Shown: piece by piece, positions 33,601 through 45,014 of the stretch | Layout of the letters: every line of letters begins with the position of its first letter | How positions within the stretch are numbered: the first letter of the stretch is position 1 | NCBI GenBank assembly: GCA_947095535.1 | Contig: OX352772.1 | Location: forward strand, 40,753,445-40,817,444 | Length of the DNA stretch: 64,000 nt | Source: Poecilobothrus nobilitatus | Lineage: Eukaryota > Arthropoda > Insecta > Diptera > Dolichopodidae | Direction: 5' to 3' | Notes under the pieces: generated by a model | What the model saw: only the letters and a program-made list of their open reading frames with translations | What the model was told of the DNA's origin: nothing | The model's database searches: none | Made by a program: the position numbers and the translations under genes

Positions 33601-36600
33601 ACATTTTTTTCGGATTTGTTGGTGCTGTACCACCAACAAAACCGGAATCATTGCTACATGTACTCAAACGAATTAAACAATTCTTTTTATGATGTGGATT
33701 TAATTCATCTTCTTCACCACCAGAATCATCACCAGATGATGATGTTTCACATTCACTATCATCATCTGTATCAGTTGTTTCATCATCACTATCATCACTA
33801 CTGCTATCACTATTATATTGTGCAAATTTTTCTGGTTTCCATAATGGACGTGGTGTTGCAATTAACATATATTTGTTAGCAGTTTCATCTTTAACATATA
33901 ATTTTTTTGTATGATCTAATTTAACCCTATTACGATTAAATGGCTCCGGTTCTTGAGCTGCTAATTTTTGTTTTTGTTTTTTATCTTTACGTTTCATACT
34001 ACTTGTATCACTTTTACAACTACTATTATATGAATCACTATTATTACTATCACTTGAATTATTCTCTTTATAATCTTTTAATTCAGCATCAACATCAAAT
34101 AAAAATTCATTTAAATTTGATAAAGTATCAAATTTTTGTAAATTACCACCTTTTTCAATTTCTACTAATTTTTGTTCTTTTGTTTTATTTAAAACTTTTT
34201 TAAATGAAAGTTGTTGAGATGCGCGTTCACCCACTGCTTCTTTGCTTATTGCAGTAGTTTTTAATTGTGTATCTTTTAAATTACTATTACTCTTTAAATT
34301 ATTCTTATTGTTGTTATTGCTACCACCGTTGTCTATTGACTTATCATCAGAAACATTATTTGCCAATTTTGTTTTAGCAGTAGTATCAGATGTAGTTTGA
34401 GATGTTGTTGTTGTTTTTGTTGCTGTAGTATCAATAATATTGTCGGATTTCTTTGCATCTTTAATTGTCGTTTTATCGTCACATGTTTTTGTTGTTGCTG
34501 TAGCATTGCTTTTATTTTTGGCATCGGACGTAATTTCTGTATTTATTTTTGTAAATTTATTATCATTTTTCACGTCATTAGTGACAGAAGAAATTTTTCC
34601 TGATTCGACGGCATCATCACTACTTGCTGTTGTTTTTATATTTGTTTTGATCTTATCTTTATCATCGATTTTCTTTTGTGTTGTTGGTAGATTTTTCGAA
34701 AGTGCTGAAAGAGTTGTTTTCTCTTTATCTATATTCTTATTCTCTTTCGTATTAACATTAGCATTAGATTGTTTAGCAACATTTTCTGTTGTTAGTTTCT
34801 TATTATTCTCACCCAATTTTGATGCCGGTGTAGTTGTTGATAATTTTTCTTTGGGAGAAGATAATGATGCAATATTTTCTGTTGACGATTGCACTGATGA
34901 CACAGTTTTAGTTTCTGATTTATTTTTATCTGCATCAGATTTATTTAGAAGTTTCGATTTGGCATCGGCATTTGTTGCATTTAATTTTACAATTGTATCT
35001 TTTCCTTGTTCATTGAATGCGGAACTTTTAACGTCATTTATAGCTTTAGCAATTTGCGCTTTAGATATTTTCTCTTTTTCTTTAATAGCAGCATCGTTTT
35101 CACCTTCTTTTTTATTAGCTGCAAATTTATTTAAACCTGGTGATGCAGGTGTTCCAGGTAAACTGTTTGCAATTTTATTAGCCACAACATCTGAAGATAA
35201 TTTAGAGACAGAGATATCTTTTTTGTTTTGGTTAAATTTATTTTTTATTTCAGGTGACTTGGCATCCAACTCTAAAGATTTTTTTGGCAAATTATTCAAT
35301 TTTTGCTGTACAGTATTTTTGTCTTGTTTTTTTGCTTGTGCCATAGGTGTTTGTGGTGGAGATGTAATTTTTTTATTAAGTTTTTTATCGTCTACATTTA
35401 CTAAATTGTTTTCTGATGATTTTATATTTTCCACATCTGTTTTTTGTGTTTTTTCTTGACTTTCTTTTTCTTGCTTAATACCTTTACTTTTATCGCATAG
35501 TTCGAATTCATTTGAACGAGCACGTCTATTTTCCGCTTGACAAATAGGTTCTATATAATCAGCAGCTTCCTTTAATTCTTCATTCTTCTGTTTACTACAC
35601 TTTTCTTTAATTGTATCCAAATTTGAAACATCCTTCATTTCCGCATCATCAAGTAAATTTTCACGTTTAGTCCAAAGATTTTCAAGAACTGATTGCTTTC
35701 GTCTGTCAAAATAAATGGTTTCTCTTGAACCTACATTACTCCAGAAATCGTCTCCACTATCAGATCTTTCATATTTTTTTGTATTTTTAGCTTTAGCACG
35801 TAAATTAACAACTTCAGAAGATTTATCAAGATCATTAGAGTTTTCTTCAGAAGTTTTCGGAGTTTCTAATTTAGTTGTTGGAGATGAAACATTGGTTTTT
35901 TGAGCTTTTGCAATGGATTCTTCATCAAATTTGAAATAATCAGGTGTTGACGGTGCCTTTAAAGCATTAATAGTAGTTGAAATTTCAGCTGCTGATTTAT
36001 TTGTTTGCAGTCCTCTTATTTTTTTCAATGGACTTGCTGGAGCAGAATTTGGTGTTTTTAATCCTACTTTTTCAGAGTATGTGTCAAGCACGTTTGAGAG
36101 TTTTAAATTTTCCTGAGTTTTTGCAGAGGGCATTTCACTTTGCTTAGCAACGTTTGGCTTATTACTAACATCGCTTATTTTCTTTTGTTTCGGTATTTCA
36201 CTTGACATTTCTTTCATTGTCTCTACTTTACCATTTCGAGCTTTTAATGGTACAACTTTTTTTATTAGCTTCACTTTTTTGGGAGAATTTTTAAAAGCAT
36301 CTTTATTTTCAATAGTTTCCAATTTCTTCTCAACAACTTTCTTTTTCTTCTTTGGTAATTTTACTACAGTTGTATGATTTTCTTCTATTTCATCAATTTG
36401 GTAAGTAATTTTTGGAGATTTTTTCGGTGATTCGGAGCCACTCGGTGTTCCTTGTTGATCTACACCAGATAAGGAAGATAATTCTGACGAAGTTGATTCA
36501 TCAGTTTTAAGTAATGGTAATGGATTATCAACATCCACAGTTGCAGTAATTTTATGACGAATACGTTTCTTTTTTGATTTTCTTTTAGTTGCTGATATCA

Positions 36601-37792
36601 GATCGGAAGGACTTTCAATACGTTCCAAATGTATTAGTTGTACAGAACCTGATGCCGACTTTTGTAGTTGATTCAATAATTCAATTTCTTGTTCTTGTAT
36701 TAAAGAAGCTCTACGCCTTAGCGCACCGGCATTTAAATCATCATCTAATTTATCTGACGAAATATCTTCACAAAAATCTTGAAAATCGGGACATCTAGGA
36801 ATGCTTAAACGTCTTACAGCTGTATGGGTAAAAGGATCTATTTCTACAATTAAATCTGTCGGTTCTCCTTCTTTAGGTTTAAGATTATCTGGTACACTAT
36901 AATCGTCTATTTTTTCTAATTCATTTTCAATTTCAGATTCGTCTTTTGGATCAACTATTGGAATAAAATGTTTTTCACGCATAATATCACCGGGTGATTT
37001 TTTATTTGTTTTTATGGGCTTTAATAAATCTTCCCCAACTTTTTGACGCCATGATAAAGAAGAATCTGCAGAAGAACTATTTGATGGAATTGGTTCACTA
37101 TAATTACTATCATTACCATTAACTTGTTCAATTTTTTGTTTTTTTGCTAATAATAAATTTTCATTATTTTTATTTAAATATGGATTTTTAGGTCGTGATG
37201 TAGATAAACGAACAACAGCACGATTTCTTTTAATTGTTGAACGATTTACAAAATGACCAACCGATTCATTATCAATTGTTTGCGGCTCCTCATCATCATT
37301 ACTGTTATTATTATTATTATTATTGTTTAAATCAGTTTGTGATGCAGAAATTGTATTTGATTTTGTTTCATTTTTTTCTTCAATTGTTGTTATTTGACCT
37401 AATGTATATCTATTATCATCATGTTTTTTAAAACGTTTTTCAGAAACGTCAATATCAGCTGTATTTATATTAATTGGACGTTGTGGTACATATGAAGTAT
37501 TATGATATGCTGTTGTTCCAGTTGTAGTAACTTTTGGTGAATTAATACGTGTTAAAGAAGTTAAACCTCTTGAATTGTATGGTGTTTCAGTGATTGTTGA
37601 AAGTTTAGGATGATATCTAGAACTGCTGGCAGAATAATTTGTACGTAATGTTGATGGTAAAGAATATGTTAATGGTCGATTATAAGATACATAAGCACCA
37701 GGTAAATATGATGAATATTGATCTCTATTAGAACTTGTTGCACTACTGCTAGTTGCCCAATAAATACCAGAAGAATCCGTATATAAAGGCAT
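33598..37792 (-). CDS. Large low-complexity, likely disordered protein; first coding exon (1,398 codons)
   Basis: I do not recognise the family. The start is the first ATG after in-frame leader stops (MPLYTDSSGIYW). Order: Ser/Tyr-rich N-terminus (1-110); Asn run (about 156-163); a less simple segment with KSPGDIMREKHFIP and ENELEKIDDYSVPDNLKP (about 265-305); EIDPFTHTAVRRLSIPRCPD (about 312-332); ALRRRASLIQEQEIELLNQL (about 357-376); a basic, NLS-like KRKSKKKRIRHK (about 400-412). A long Lys/Ser/Thr/Asn-rich middle has proline-directed motifs (PASP, PQTP, PGTPASP). A short island lies at about 677-715 (DDFWSNVG, VLENLWTKRENLL). The C-terminus has LSNLNEFLFDVDAELKDY (about 1225), RPLWKPEKFAQY (about 1315), an acidic Ser/Asp tract, then LIRLSTCSNDSGFVGG. 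No transmembrane segment or signal peptide was seen. The two RRxS sites suggest kinase regulation. The protein continues in an unseen exon. Confidence 0.9.
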
Positions 37793-38490
37793 TATTCCGT
37801 ATATAAATTATATATTTTTTTTAATAAGAAAAAAAATTTTTTTTTTTTTTTTAAGATGAAAATAGAAAGTTAATTTTTATTTTCTTTTCTCGTATAAATA
37901 AATCTAATAACCTAAATATTTTTTTTAATTTTTTTTTAAAAAGAAAAAGAAAAACACCCCTAAGAATTTTTATTAATTTTTTTGTATTTATTATATTTTT
38001 TTTTTTTTAATTTTCCCTTTTCTTTTTTGTTCACTTTTCACTCAAATCTTCGAAAACACTGTATAATATATTTTACGAAAATAACACTATATATAATAAT
38101 TTATAATTGCGTAAAAATTTATTATGCTAAAATAAAAATGATTTTCTTATGTAACAAATTTTGTTTTTCTATAAAAGAATAAAAATAAATTTATTTTTTA
38201 TTTTATATTAATAATTAATTTAACTACAATTTTTGACAGCACTTTCTTTTCTCAAAATTTTCAAATCATTTTTATAAAAAAAAAATTTTTTAACTTTGAA
38301 AATTTAAAAAGAAATAACAGTGATTTAATCTTAAATATTTTTACTATAATTTTCTTTTAACCGTTACTTTTGTTTACTGTAGTACTATAAAAATATAAAT
38401 TTTTAACAAAAGAAAAAAAAAAATCCGATCGTGGAAATTTTCTTTTAATTTTATTTTATAACTTTAACCATTCACCGTTAATCGAAGACT
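37793..38490 (-). other. Putative 5' untranslated leader
   Basis: Between the candidate transcription start and the ATG lie about 698 nt that are extremely AT-rich, with T and A tracts. No convincing splice acceptor lies just before the ATG, so the leader may be contiguous. A 6-codon upstream ORF (MVKVIK then stop) begins at +20 from the proposed start. It could dampen translation, but this is inference. Confidence 0.5.
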
Positions 38491-38495
38491 GAATA
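38458..38495 (-). promoter_or_regulatory. Candidate core promoter: Inr plus DPE
   Basis: On the minus strand, ATTCAGTCTTCG contains TCAGTC, a perfect match to the insect Initiator (TCAKTY), placing +1 at 38490. Counting from that A, positions +28 to +32 read AGTTA, which fits the DPE consensus RGWYV at its exact required spacing. No TATA box is obvious at -30. It lies 698 nt upstream of the ATG in the right orientation. Transcript ends would be needed to confirm it. Confidence 0.55.
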
Positions 38496-39810
38496 TTTGA
38501 GAAAATTTTTTTTTTACAGAGCAGAAAAAAAAAAAATAAAATCATAGATTAAGAATTTTCTGTTAAATATGAGTACAAAGAAAATTTTTAGTAAAATTTT
38601 TAATAAAAAGAGTTTTTTTTTTTTTTTTTTTTTTATATATTTCCAAGGAAAAGAAGATCGTATATAGAAAAAGTAAAAATGAGAAAAAGAAAATTCGTAG
38701 AAAATATTCATAAAAAAAATTAAAGAGAATTTTTTAATATTCACATTTATATTCAGCCAATTCACAAAAAAATTTTCGAAAAATTAAAATAATCAAAATA
38801 TTTATTAATATTTATATTTCTTCTTTATATATTTACTCTTTCTTTTTGTTCTTCAATTAAAATAAATGCACAAATTTTAACATAAACAATTTCTTATTGA
38901 AAATTACCATTTATAATTTATTAATGTAAATATAATAAATTATATTATATTTATATACCCGTTAATATATATTATTTTTATAAATTCGGAAATGGTTCAA
39001 TAAATTTATTATTGAATTTTTACCTTTTTTTTTTTGTTATTACTTTTAAGAATATTTTTTTTAATTTTAAAATTAAGTTTACATGAACTGATTGTACTGA
39101 ATAAAATTTGAAGTTTTTTAATATAATATTATAGCTAATCGGTTTGAAATAATGTAGGTATTATACTTTGAAAATTGTATTCATTGTAAACATATAAATT
39201 TATTTTAACAAAAGATATTAAAACTATACTATAACTTTATTACAATCTTATGGCATGACAGCAATTAAAGTAACATTTGACTTTTAATAACAGATGAAGA
39301 GGGCTAATATAAATATCAAAATACAAAAATAAAGCAAAATACAAAAGAAACTTTAAAATTATTTACCTATACTGGATTACCTATAAGAAATGGATAATGA
39401 AATGGAGAACTATACAATAAAATATTATACAAAGCTTGTAAAGATCCTCTGTTCTTATACAAAGAAAGCATTCATTGTTTTAAAAAAATTTATGTCTAAA
39501 TGTCTATAATATTAGAGAATGTCTTGTACTTATCTTTTTAAACTAATTTGATAAGTAATTAAGGCATTTAAAATATTACAATCTTATATTGTAAATCATA
39601 TTTGAACTAATATTATTTCATGAGTCAGTCAATACATAAGGTACAAAAAAGAACACATAAGGTGCAACAATTATTTTTCAAAAATGATTAATATACTTAA
39701 TTAATGTACTTAACTAATGTACTTAATTAATGTACTTAATTTAATATCCATTTTCATCATATAAAAGTAGTATATCTAAATAATTTTTGCCTCGCTTTAT
39801 GGAAATTTGT
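38496..39810. other. Upstream flank of the gene, AT-rich non-coding
   Basis: A T20 tract lies at about 38613-38634. 39690-39745 has four repeats of TGTACTTAA(T/C)TAA, a small minisatellite. No gene was recognised. Confidence 0.5.
39698..39742. repeat. Short minisatellite, TACTTAATTAATG-type unit
   Basis: Four near-identical 14-15-bp units (ATACTTAATTA, ATGTACTTAACTA, ATGTACTTAATTA, ATGTACTTAATTT). The reason for its presence is unknown. It is probably slippage. Confidence 0.7.
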
Positions 39811-40120
39811 TTGTAGTACAAACATCACGAATGTGGAACCATCTTCCACCTCATGTATTCCCCAGAATTGGTGATGATTACAACGTGCAAACTCACTTTG
39901 TTCACAATATGCCTGCCAATTTGAAATCTATTTTCATTCCCTAACTCAACTTCCTCTGACCAGGCAATACATTAGTATTAAAGGTCATATAACCTATTGT
40001 TTCGTCAAAAAATGGAGGTGGTGTTTAGTGCGTTAAAATCCCACACACTCATAGAAGACTCGTGCTCGTTTTCATTCCTCTACAGTTTTTTTCGATGACT
40101 CCCACCTACCCTTCCAAAAA
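39811..40120 (+). pseudogene. LINE (Jockey/CR1-type) C-terminal and 3' UTR relic
   Basis: One frame (39811-39942) is open and reads FVVQTSRMWNHLPPHVFPRI followed by GDDYNVQTHFVHNM, ending in a stop. The R-T-x-R-x-W-N-x-LP-x-x-VFP arrangement is the signature near the C-terminus of many arthropod Jockey/CR1-like reverse-transcriptase polyproteins. The stretch to about 40120 is less AT-rich than its surroundings and is probably the 3' UTR. It contains GTGGTGTTTAGTGCGTTAAA and ATCCCACACACTCATAG, and ends just before an A12 run. The reverse-transcriptase domain is absent, so the copy is 5'-truncated. Confidence 0.75.
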
Positions 40121-40125
40121 AAAAA

Positions 40126-41930
40126 AAATATATACATATATTTTAAAATCACCATAATATATTTTAAAATTACAATAAAACAAAGAACGCATTGAACTAA
40201 AATACTTAAATTAAAATAATTTTAATGCAGAAACTGGAAAAAAATTAATTATTTCAATAAAATGGATTTTTAAAAAAATTCATAGAAAATAAAAATTACA
40301 CATTTAATAATTTTCTCTATATTAGAAATTCTAAGAAAACCATTTTAACCAAGAAAATTTCTTTCGAAGTTAGTCAAATCATTCATTTCCTTAAAAAAAA
40401 AAACAAAAAAAACATTAATTTTATATAAAAAAAAACGAAAAAAAATTAAAAGAAAACATTAAAATATTTTTTGAAAACAAAAAAAATTTAATATTAATTA
40501 AATTCCCTTTCCTTCTTTTTTTTTTTTTTTTTGTATATCTAATGGAATTCAAAATGAAATACACACCCCTTTGAAAATTAAATAGAATTACAAATATTTC
40601 TAATTTTGTTGTCTAACAACTCACAAAAATATACATAATATGTAGGTAAATTTTTTTTCTTTTAATCTAATTAATACATATTTCTTATTTTGCAAAAGAT
40701 CAATTCAAATATTCACCTTGACATTCACCTTGAAAATAAACATATACAATTAATTATCTAATTATTTTTTTTTTGTTTCCTAAAATGTTTAAATTATCAA
40801 AACAAACTAAATTCCCAGCTTCTATTCTCTTCGCCGTAAAATTGAAAAAAAAAAAAACAAAAACAAAATATTTAATAAATAAAATGGAAATCTCTGTAAA
40901 ATTATCATTTAATCCAAAAAAAAAAAAACAAAAAAAAAATACTGCGTTAGTCACGTTCTATAATTTGATCAAAGGCCAAAAAAACAAAAACAAAAATTCT
41001 CCCAGGTATAAACGGGTAAATGTTTTATTTGAAGCATCCAAAATTTACATTTTACATTATTCCTGTATAATTCTAAATATTATTCTCATCCTTTCTTTTC
41101 GTTTCTCTTTTATTTCTTATATATTTCTTTTAATAAATTGTTCTCTTTGTTATTTTTGCTTTTATCTGGTAAATACCACAAAAGACAAAATATTTTCTTT
41201 TTCATGTATAAATATTTTACAGAATTTTCTGTTATGATGAATGTAAAAGTTCAAAGAAAAATATGGTAGATACAATTTATTTGTTTTAAAAAAAAAAAAA
41301 ATTTTTTTTTTTTTTTGCTATTTTGCTATTTTGCTGACAAAGCACACGTCATTTAATTTCGAAAATGCCATATTTTATCATAAGATTGAAAGTGAGCAGA
41401 TTTATAAAAAAAAAAAGAAAATTTTCATTATTAAATCTTATAAATCAAAAATATAAAATATATAAAATAAAAAATTAAATATATGTTATGTATGTACATC
41501 TAAATAATTTAATTTAAATGTGTATACATGATGTTTTAATTTTAATTTAAAGAGTATTTTTGATTTCGAATAAATTATTGATACACAACAGTATGAAAGA
41601 AAGATTTTTTTTTATTTTTAAATATTTTTATTTTGGTCGTGTGTTTATGATTTGACACTTTTTTCTTTAATTGTTTTTGAAATTTCAAAAAAAAACAAAA
41701 TATTAATTAATATAATTTTAGAAAATATAAATGAATTTGATTAAATTAGTTACCTCTATTCCATTTAATCGTGCAATCGTTCTTATTTTTTCGAAACTAA
41801 TAAATTTATTTGTAAAAACACACAATTTAACTTTAATTTAATTATTACACTAAATGAAATTAAGTAATAAAATATTGTTTATATTGCAGTAATCCATTAT
41901 CAACATAAATATTTAGTAGTACTTAGGACC
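40126..41930. other. AT-rich non-coding, nothing recognised
   Basis: Poly-A/T tracts throughout. A 154-codon open frame at 40773-41237 owes its length to A-runs encoding Lys and T-runs encoding Phe. It has no domain, and I do not call it a gene. Confidence 0.55.
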
Positions 41931-42684
41931 TTTCCCTACTATCACACTAGCACTTGATATTAGCACTTTGCACTTGTACTTTTCGAAAATACTTGATTAT
42001 CGCACAAAATATCGCACATAATTTCTGCCCGGATTACAAATTTATGACAGCTAAACTAATTTTTAGGAGTAAAATCAGCCTTAACTTAATGCATATTTTT
42101 ATAGCATTTTTATGTAAAATTTATTTGGACAGATGCACTAGATGCATGCACTAAAAATGCACTAATAATGCTCTGGCATTATTTAACTATATATAAAATT
42201 ATTCATGATCACTATGGCAATATTGAATAAATTATGAATGAACATATATCATTAATTTTAATTTTTAAATTTTTCGTGAAAAGAAGAAATATGGAAACTG
42301 TATTATATAACATAAGTAGGTATAAATCTTCTACGTTAGTTAAATTATTACAATAACCAAAAATTAAGTTACATTTCTATTATTTGCCAAAAAAGTTATA
42401 TCATTTTATAATAAAGAATTATTATTTCGCAGAATAATATTTATTATCTTCCTTTTTCTTTTATTTCATCCATTATTATTCATTTTTATATTTTTTATAT
42501 TTACTATACTTTTCACAAAAATAAAAAAGAATTATTTTTAGTGCCAGTGCGATCATCTAGTGTAGTTTTTAAAACACTAATTTTTGACAGATAATCAAAA
42601 GTGTTAAGTGTGATGAATTCCGGACAGCACTTGGTACTATTCGGATTTTTGGGATAAAAAAATAGAGCGGAAAGACCCTTAGTT
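41931..42684. mobile_element. Possible MITE with short inverted termini
   Basis: The left end ACTTAGGACCTTTCCCTACT and the right-end reverse complement CTAAGGGTCTTTCCGCTCTA share CT(T/A)AGG-x-(C/T)CTTTCC. Behind each end lie AGTGC/GCACT-rich subterminal sequences: TAGCACTTGATATTAGCACT on the left, and CAGCACTTGG and AGTGCCAGTGCG on the right. No coding frame is present. The inverted match is short, so the call is tentative. Confidence 0.4.
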
Positions 42685-42758
42685 AACTAAGCGCAGTGCC
42701 TATAAGTATGCAATTTATTATGTTTGATATTATAATAAAGTGAAGTTTTACTAGAAAC

Positions 42759-42772
42759 TTTAAGAGACTCGG
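42759..42772. repeat. Target-site duplication, left copy
   Basis: TTTAAGAGACTCGG is repeated exactly at 45378-45391 and brackets the LINE insertion. Confidence 0.9.
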
Positions 42773-42779
42773 AAACAGC

Positions 42780-43396
42780 TTGCTTAATGATCTTCATCGA
42801 ATACGTTCACAGAACCTAAATTTTTCTAATCATCAAATAAACTTTCTTAAAAGCCTCCTGAACAACGTTAAAACTTTAATAAAACAGCACATAAAATTGG
42901 AAATTAATCAATATTGGCACAATAGAATTAGTAAAATTAATAACAAAAACAGAAATATGTTTCCTGAAATAAACAAAATTTTTAGAAAAAACGCCAACTC
43001 AAATATTAAAAGTTTGCATATAGATAACAACGAACTCTTAACTAAAAATAATATAGATAGGGCTACTAAACTCAGCAGAACAAATGACAATAAATATATA
43101 TTAAAAGAAAAGAAAGATATTTTAAATGTATTTAGTTCATATACCGAAAATACACACAAAATAAGTATTCCAGATAATATCTTCCATAATCGCATAAAAA
43201 TAAAATAAATGAATTTAAAAATATGAACAAAATCAAAAAATCAAAAAACAAAATAATGTAACAAATCAAAAAACAAAATAATGTAACAATATGTAAATTT
43301 AGTGTTAACAATAAATCTTCACAACAAAAAAATAGAAACAATTATTTCACAGATTTTGATGAATTAAAAAATATAATGACAAATTTAAAAAAACAA
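42780..43396 (+). pseudogene. LINE ORF2 linker between endonuclease and RT (frame broken)
   Basis: An open segment (42780-43207) encodes a Lys/Asn-rich linker, HRIRSQNLNFSNHQINFLKS and onward, typical of the stretch between endonuclease and RT in LINE ORF2. It is interrupted by a stop and by an imperfect 25-bp tandem duplication of CAAAAAACAAAATAATGTAA (about 43235-43287). It then resumes as NYFTDFDELKNIMTNLKKQN (to about 43396). The catalytic endonuclease lies upstream and is missing through 5' truncation. A single-base frameshift near 43395-43404 separates this part from the RT frame. Confidence 0.8.
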
Positions 43397-43403
43397 AATC
43401 TTA

Positions 43404-44615
43404 CATGGTGCAAATAGAATTCCGAATCTTGTTATAAAGAATTTGAGCGATAAAATAATAAATAAATATGTGATATTATTTAATAACGCGCTAAATCACT
43501 CGTATTATCCAGCAACTTGGAAACTAGCTCGTGTAATGGTATTTAAAAAACCGGGCAAAGATCCAACTAACCCCAGTAACTACTTTCCGATAAGCTTACT
43601 ACCAAGCATAAGTAAAATTTATGAAGTCCTAATAAATGGTAAAATCACAAACCATCTTAAGACAAAAAACATTATACCCGAAAACCAATTCGGATTTCGA
43701 TTCAAACATTCAACAATACATGCAGTAACAAAATTAACATCTGACATCTGTTGGCATATAAACAAAAATTATGGAGTAGGAGCGTGTCTCATCGATCTAG
43801 AAAAAGCTTTCAATTCTGTTTGGATTGATGGCCTAATGTACAAGCTGCTATACAAGTATAAATTCCCACAACATCTAGTAGCTTTGATACAAGATATGAT
43901 TAGCGACAATAAATTTTATACAGAAACACATGAAACCGAAATTGCTCCAAAAATTAGTCAATTATGCAATGGACTTCAACAAGGCGCAGTAAATTCACCG
44001 ATTCTATTTTCGATTTATATCATCGACATGTTAAAAATGCTAGAATTTTCTAAAGGGTGTAATTATTCTATAGCTTTTGCGGATGACATAATTATTTATT
44101 CTGCCAGTAAGCGGGTAGATGAAGCTCAGCAAGGGGTTCAAAAAATGTTCAACATCATCATAGATTTCTGTAAAGTATGGCTGTTAAAAATTAATTTTAA
44201 TAAGTGCGAAAGCATATTATTTAGAAACACGTATAATAACCTTAATTACAATTATAAGAAAAACTGGAAAAGGTTCATTATAAAAGCACCTAACAGTAAC
44301 ACGATAGCAAACAAAAAAACGGTGAAGTATCTAGGAGTTCACCTACATAGAAATCTTAATTACATACAACAAGTAAAAAGCGCAGCAGAAAAAGGCACTA
44401 AAGCTATGCATGCATGTAAAAAACTATTTTATAATAAGGCACTCAATAATAAAGTGAAAATCATTGCATACCTTACATTGATCAGACCAGTATTATCATA
44501 TGGTATACCAGTATGGTATAATATAAGCGCCAGTCTCATGGAAAAAATCAGAAAATTTGAAAGAAAGTGCATAAGAGTATGTATTAACAAATCACACAAA
44601 CCAGAATCTGACTAG
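43404..44615 (+). pseudogene. LINE reverse transcriptase (RT domain intact, ORF ends at in-frame TAG)
   Basis: The frame is open from HGANRIPNLVIKNLS (43404) to a TAG at 44613-44615. RT motifs in order: WKLARVMVFKKPGKDP, then PSNYFPISLLPSISKIYE; QFGFRFKHSTI; LIDLEKAFNSVW with the first catalytic Asp; LQQGAVNSPILFSIY; the catalytic box FADD at 44076-44087; and LKINFNKCE. The thumb-like VKYLGVHLHRNL and the CKKLFYNK...LTLIRPVLSYG segment follow. SYRPI is changed to NYFPI. All three catalytic aspartates appear to be present. The domain encodes RNA-templated DNA synthesis for retrotransposition. The upstream frameshift and missing endonuclease make this copy non-autonomous. Confidence 0.9.
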
Positions 44616-45014
44616 AAATGTTTTTATTTAAATAAATATTTGTACAAAGAAGCAAACATAAACAGAATCGATAATTTTATGATAAAATTAATTCGAAATC
44701 ATTATATTAGAGCAACAAATACTCCAGAAAATGGTCTAATATCCCATATATTTTACCACAATGAGGAGTACATTAAAAAAACTTTGCTCTCGGGTTTTAT
44801 AGCCCCTGAGCATTTTATATATCTAGATAAAAATGGTTATATTCAAAACCTGAATCGTGTCCCTATACTATATCACTATAGTAGACGGGCTACATGTAAA
44901 ACTATTGAATATGATCCTGGTAACATTAACAGAGATCTCCTGAAGTATGACATGAGTATTCCTCATAAGGATGCATTAATTAGGCAAAACTGTTGGTGGT
45001 TAGGTGCAGCATGA
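44616..45014 (+). pseudogene. LINE ORF2 C-terminal region after in-frame stop
   Basis: In the same frame as the RT and separated from it only by the single TAG at 44613. It reads KCFYLNKYLYKEANINRIDN, then LIRNHYIRATNTPENG, SGFIAPEHFIYLDKNGYIQN, VPILYHYSRRATCKTIEYD, and ends NCWWLGAA with a TGA. The 'PE-x-F-x-YLD-x-x-GYIQ ... P-x-x-YH-x-SRR' layout is a C-terminal pattern I associate with Jockey/I-group arthropod LINEs. The sequence is otherwise undamaged, so the stop is probably a single recent substitution. Confidence 0.85.

Noticed and set aside
34440..35459. 339-codon open frame on the plus strand
   Set aside because: It is exactly antisense to the large minus-strand exon and is Phe/Ser/Val-rich, as expected from the reverse complement of Lys/Asn/Asp codons. 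It has no domain.
33616..37431. Other 60-90-codon open frames on both strands inside the large exon
   Set aside because: They are shadow frames. His/Tyr/Leu runs mirror the GAT/TCA-rich codons of the real frame.
40773..41237. 154-codon open frame on the plus strand
   Set aside because: Its length comes from poly-A (Lys) and T-rich (Phe/Ile) tracts. There is no motif, no splice context and no coding-like composition.
42908..43341. Minus-strand frames of 95 and 69 codons
   Set aside because: They are antisense to the LINE linker. Leu/Phe-rich shadows.
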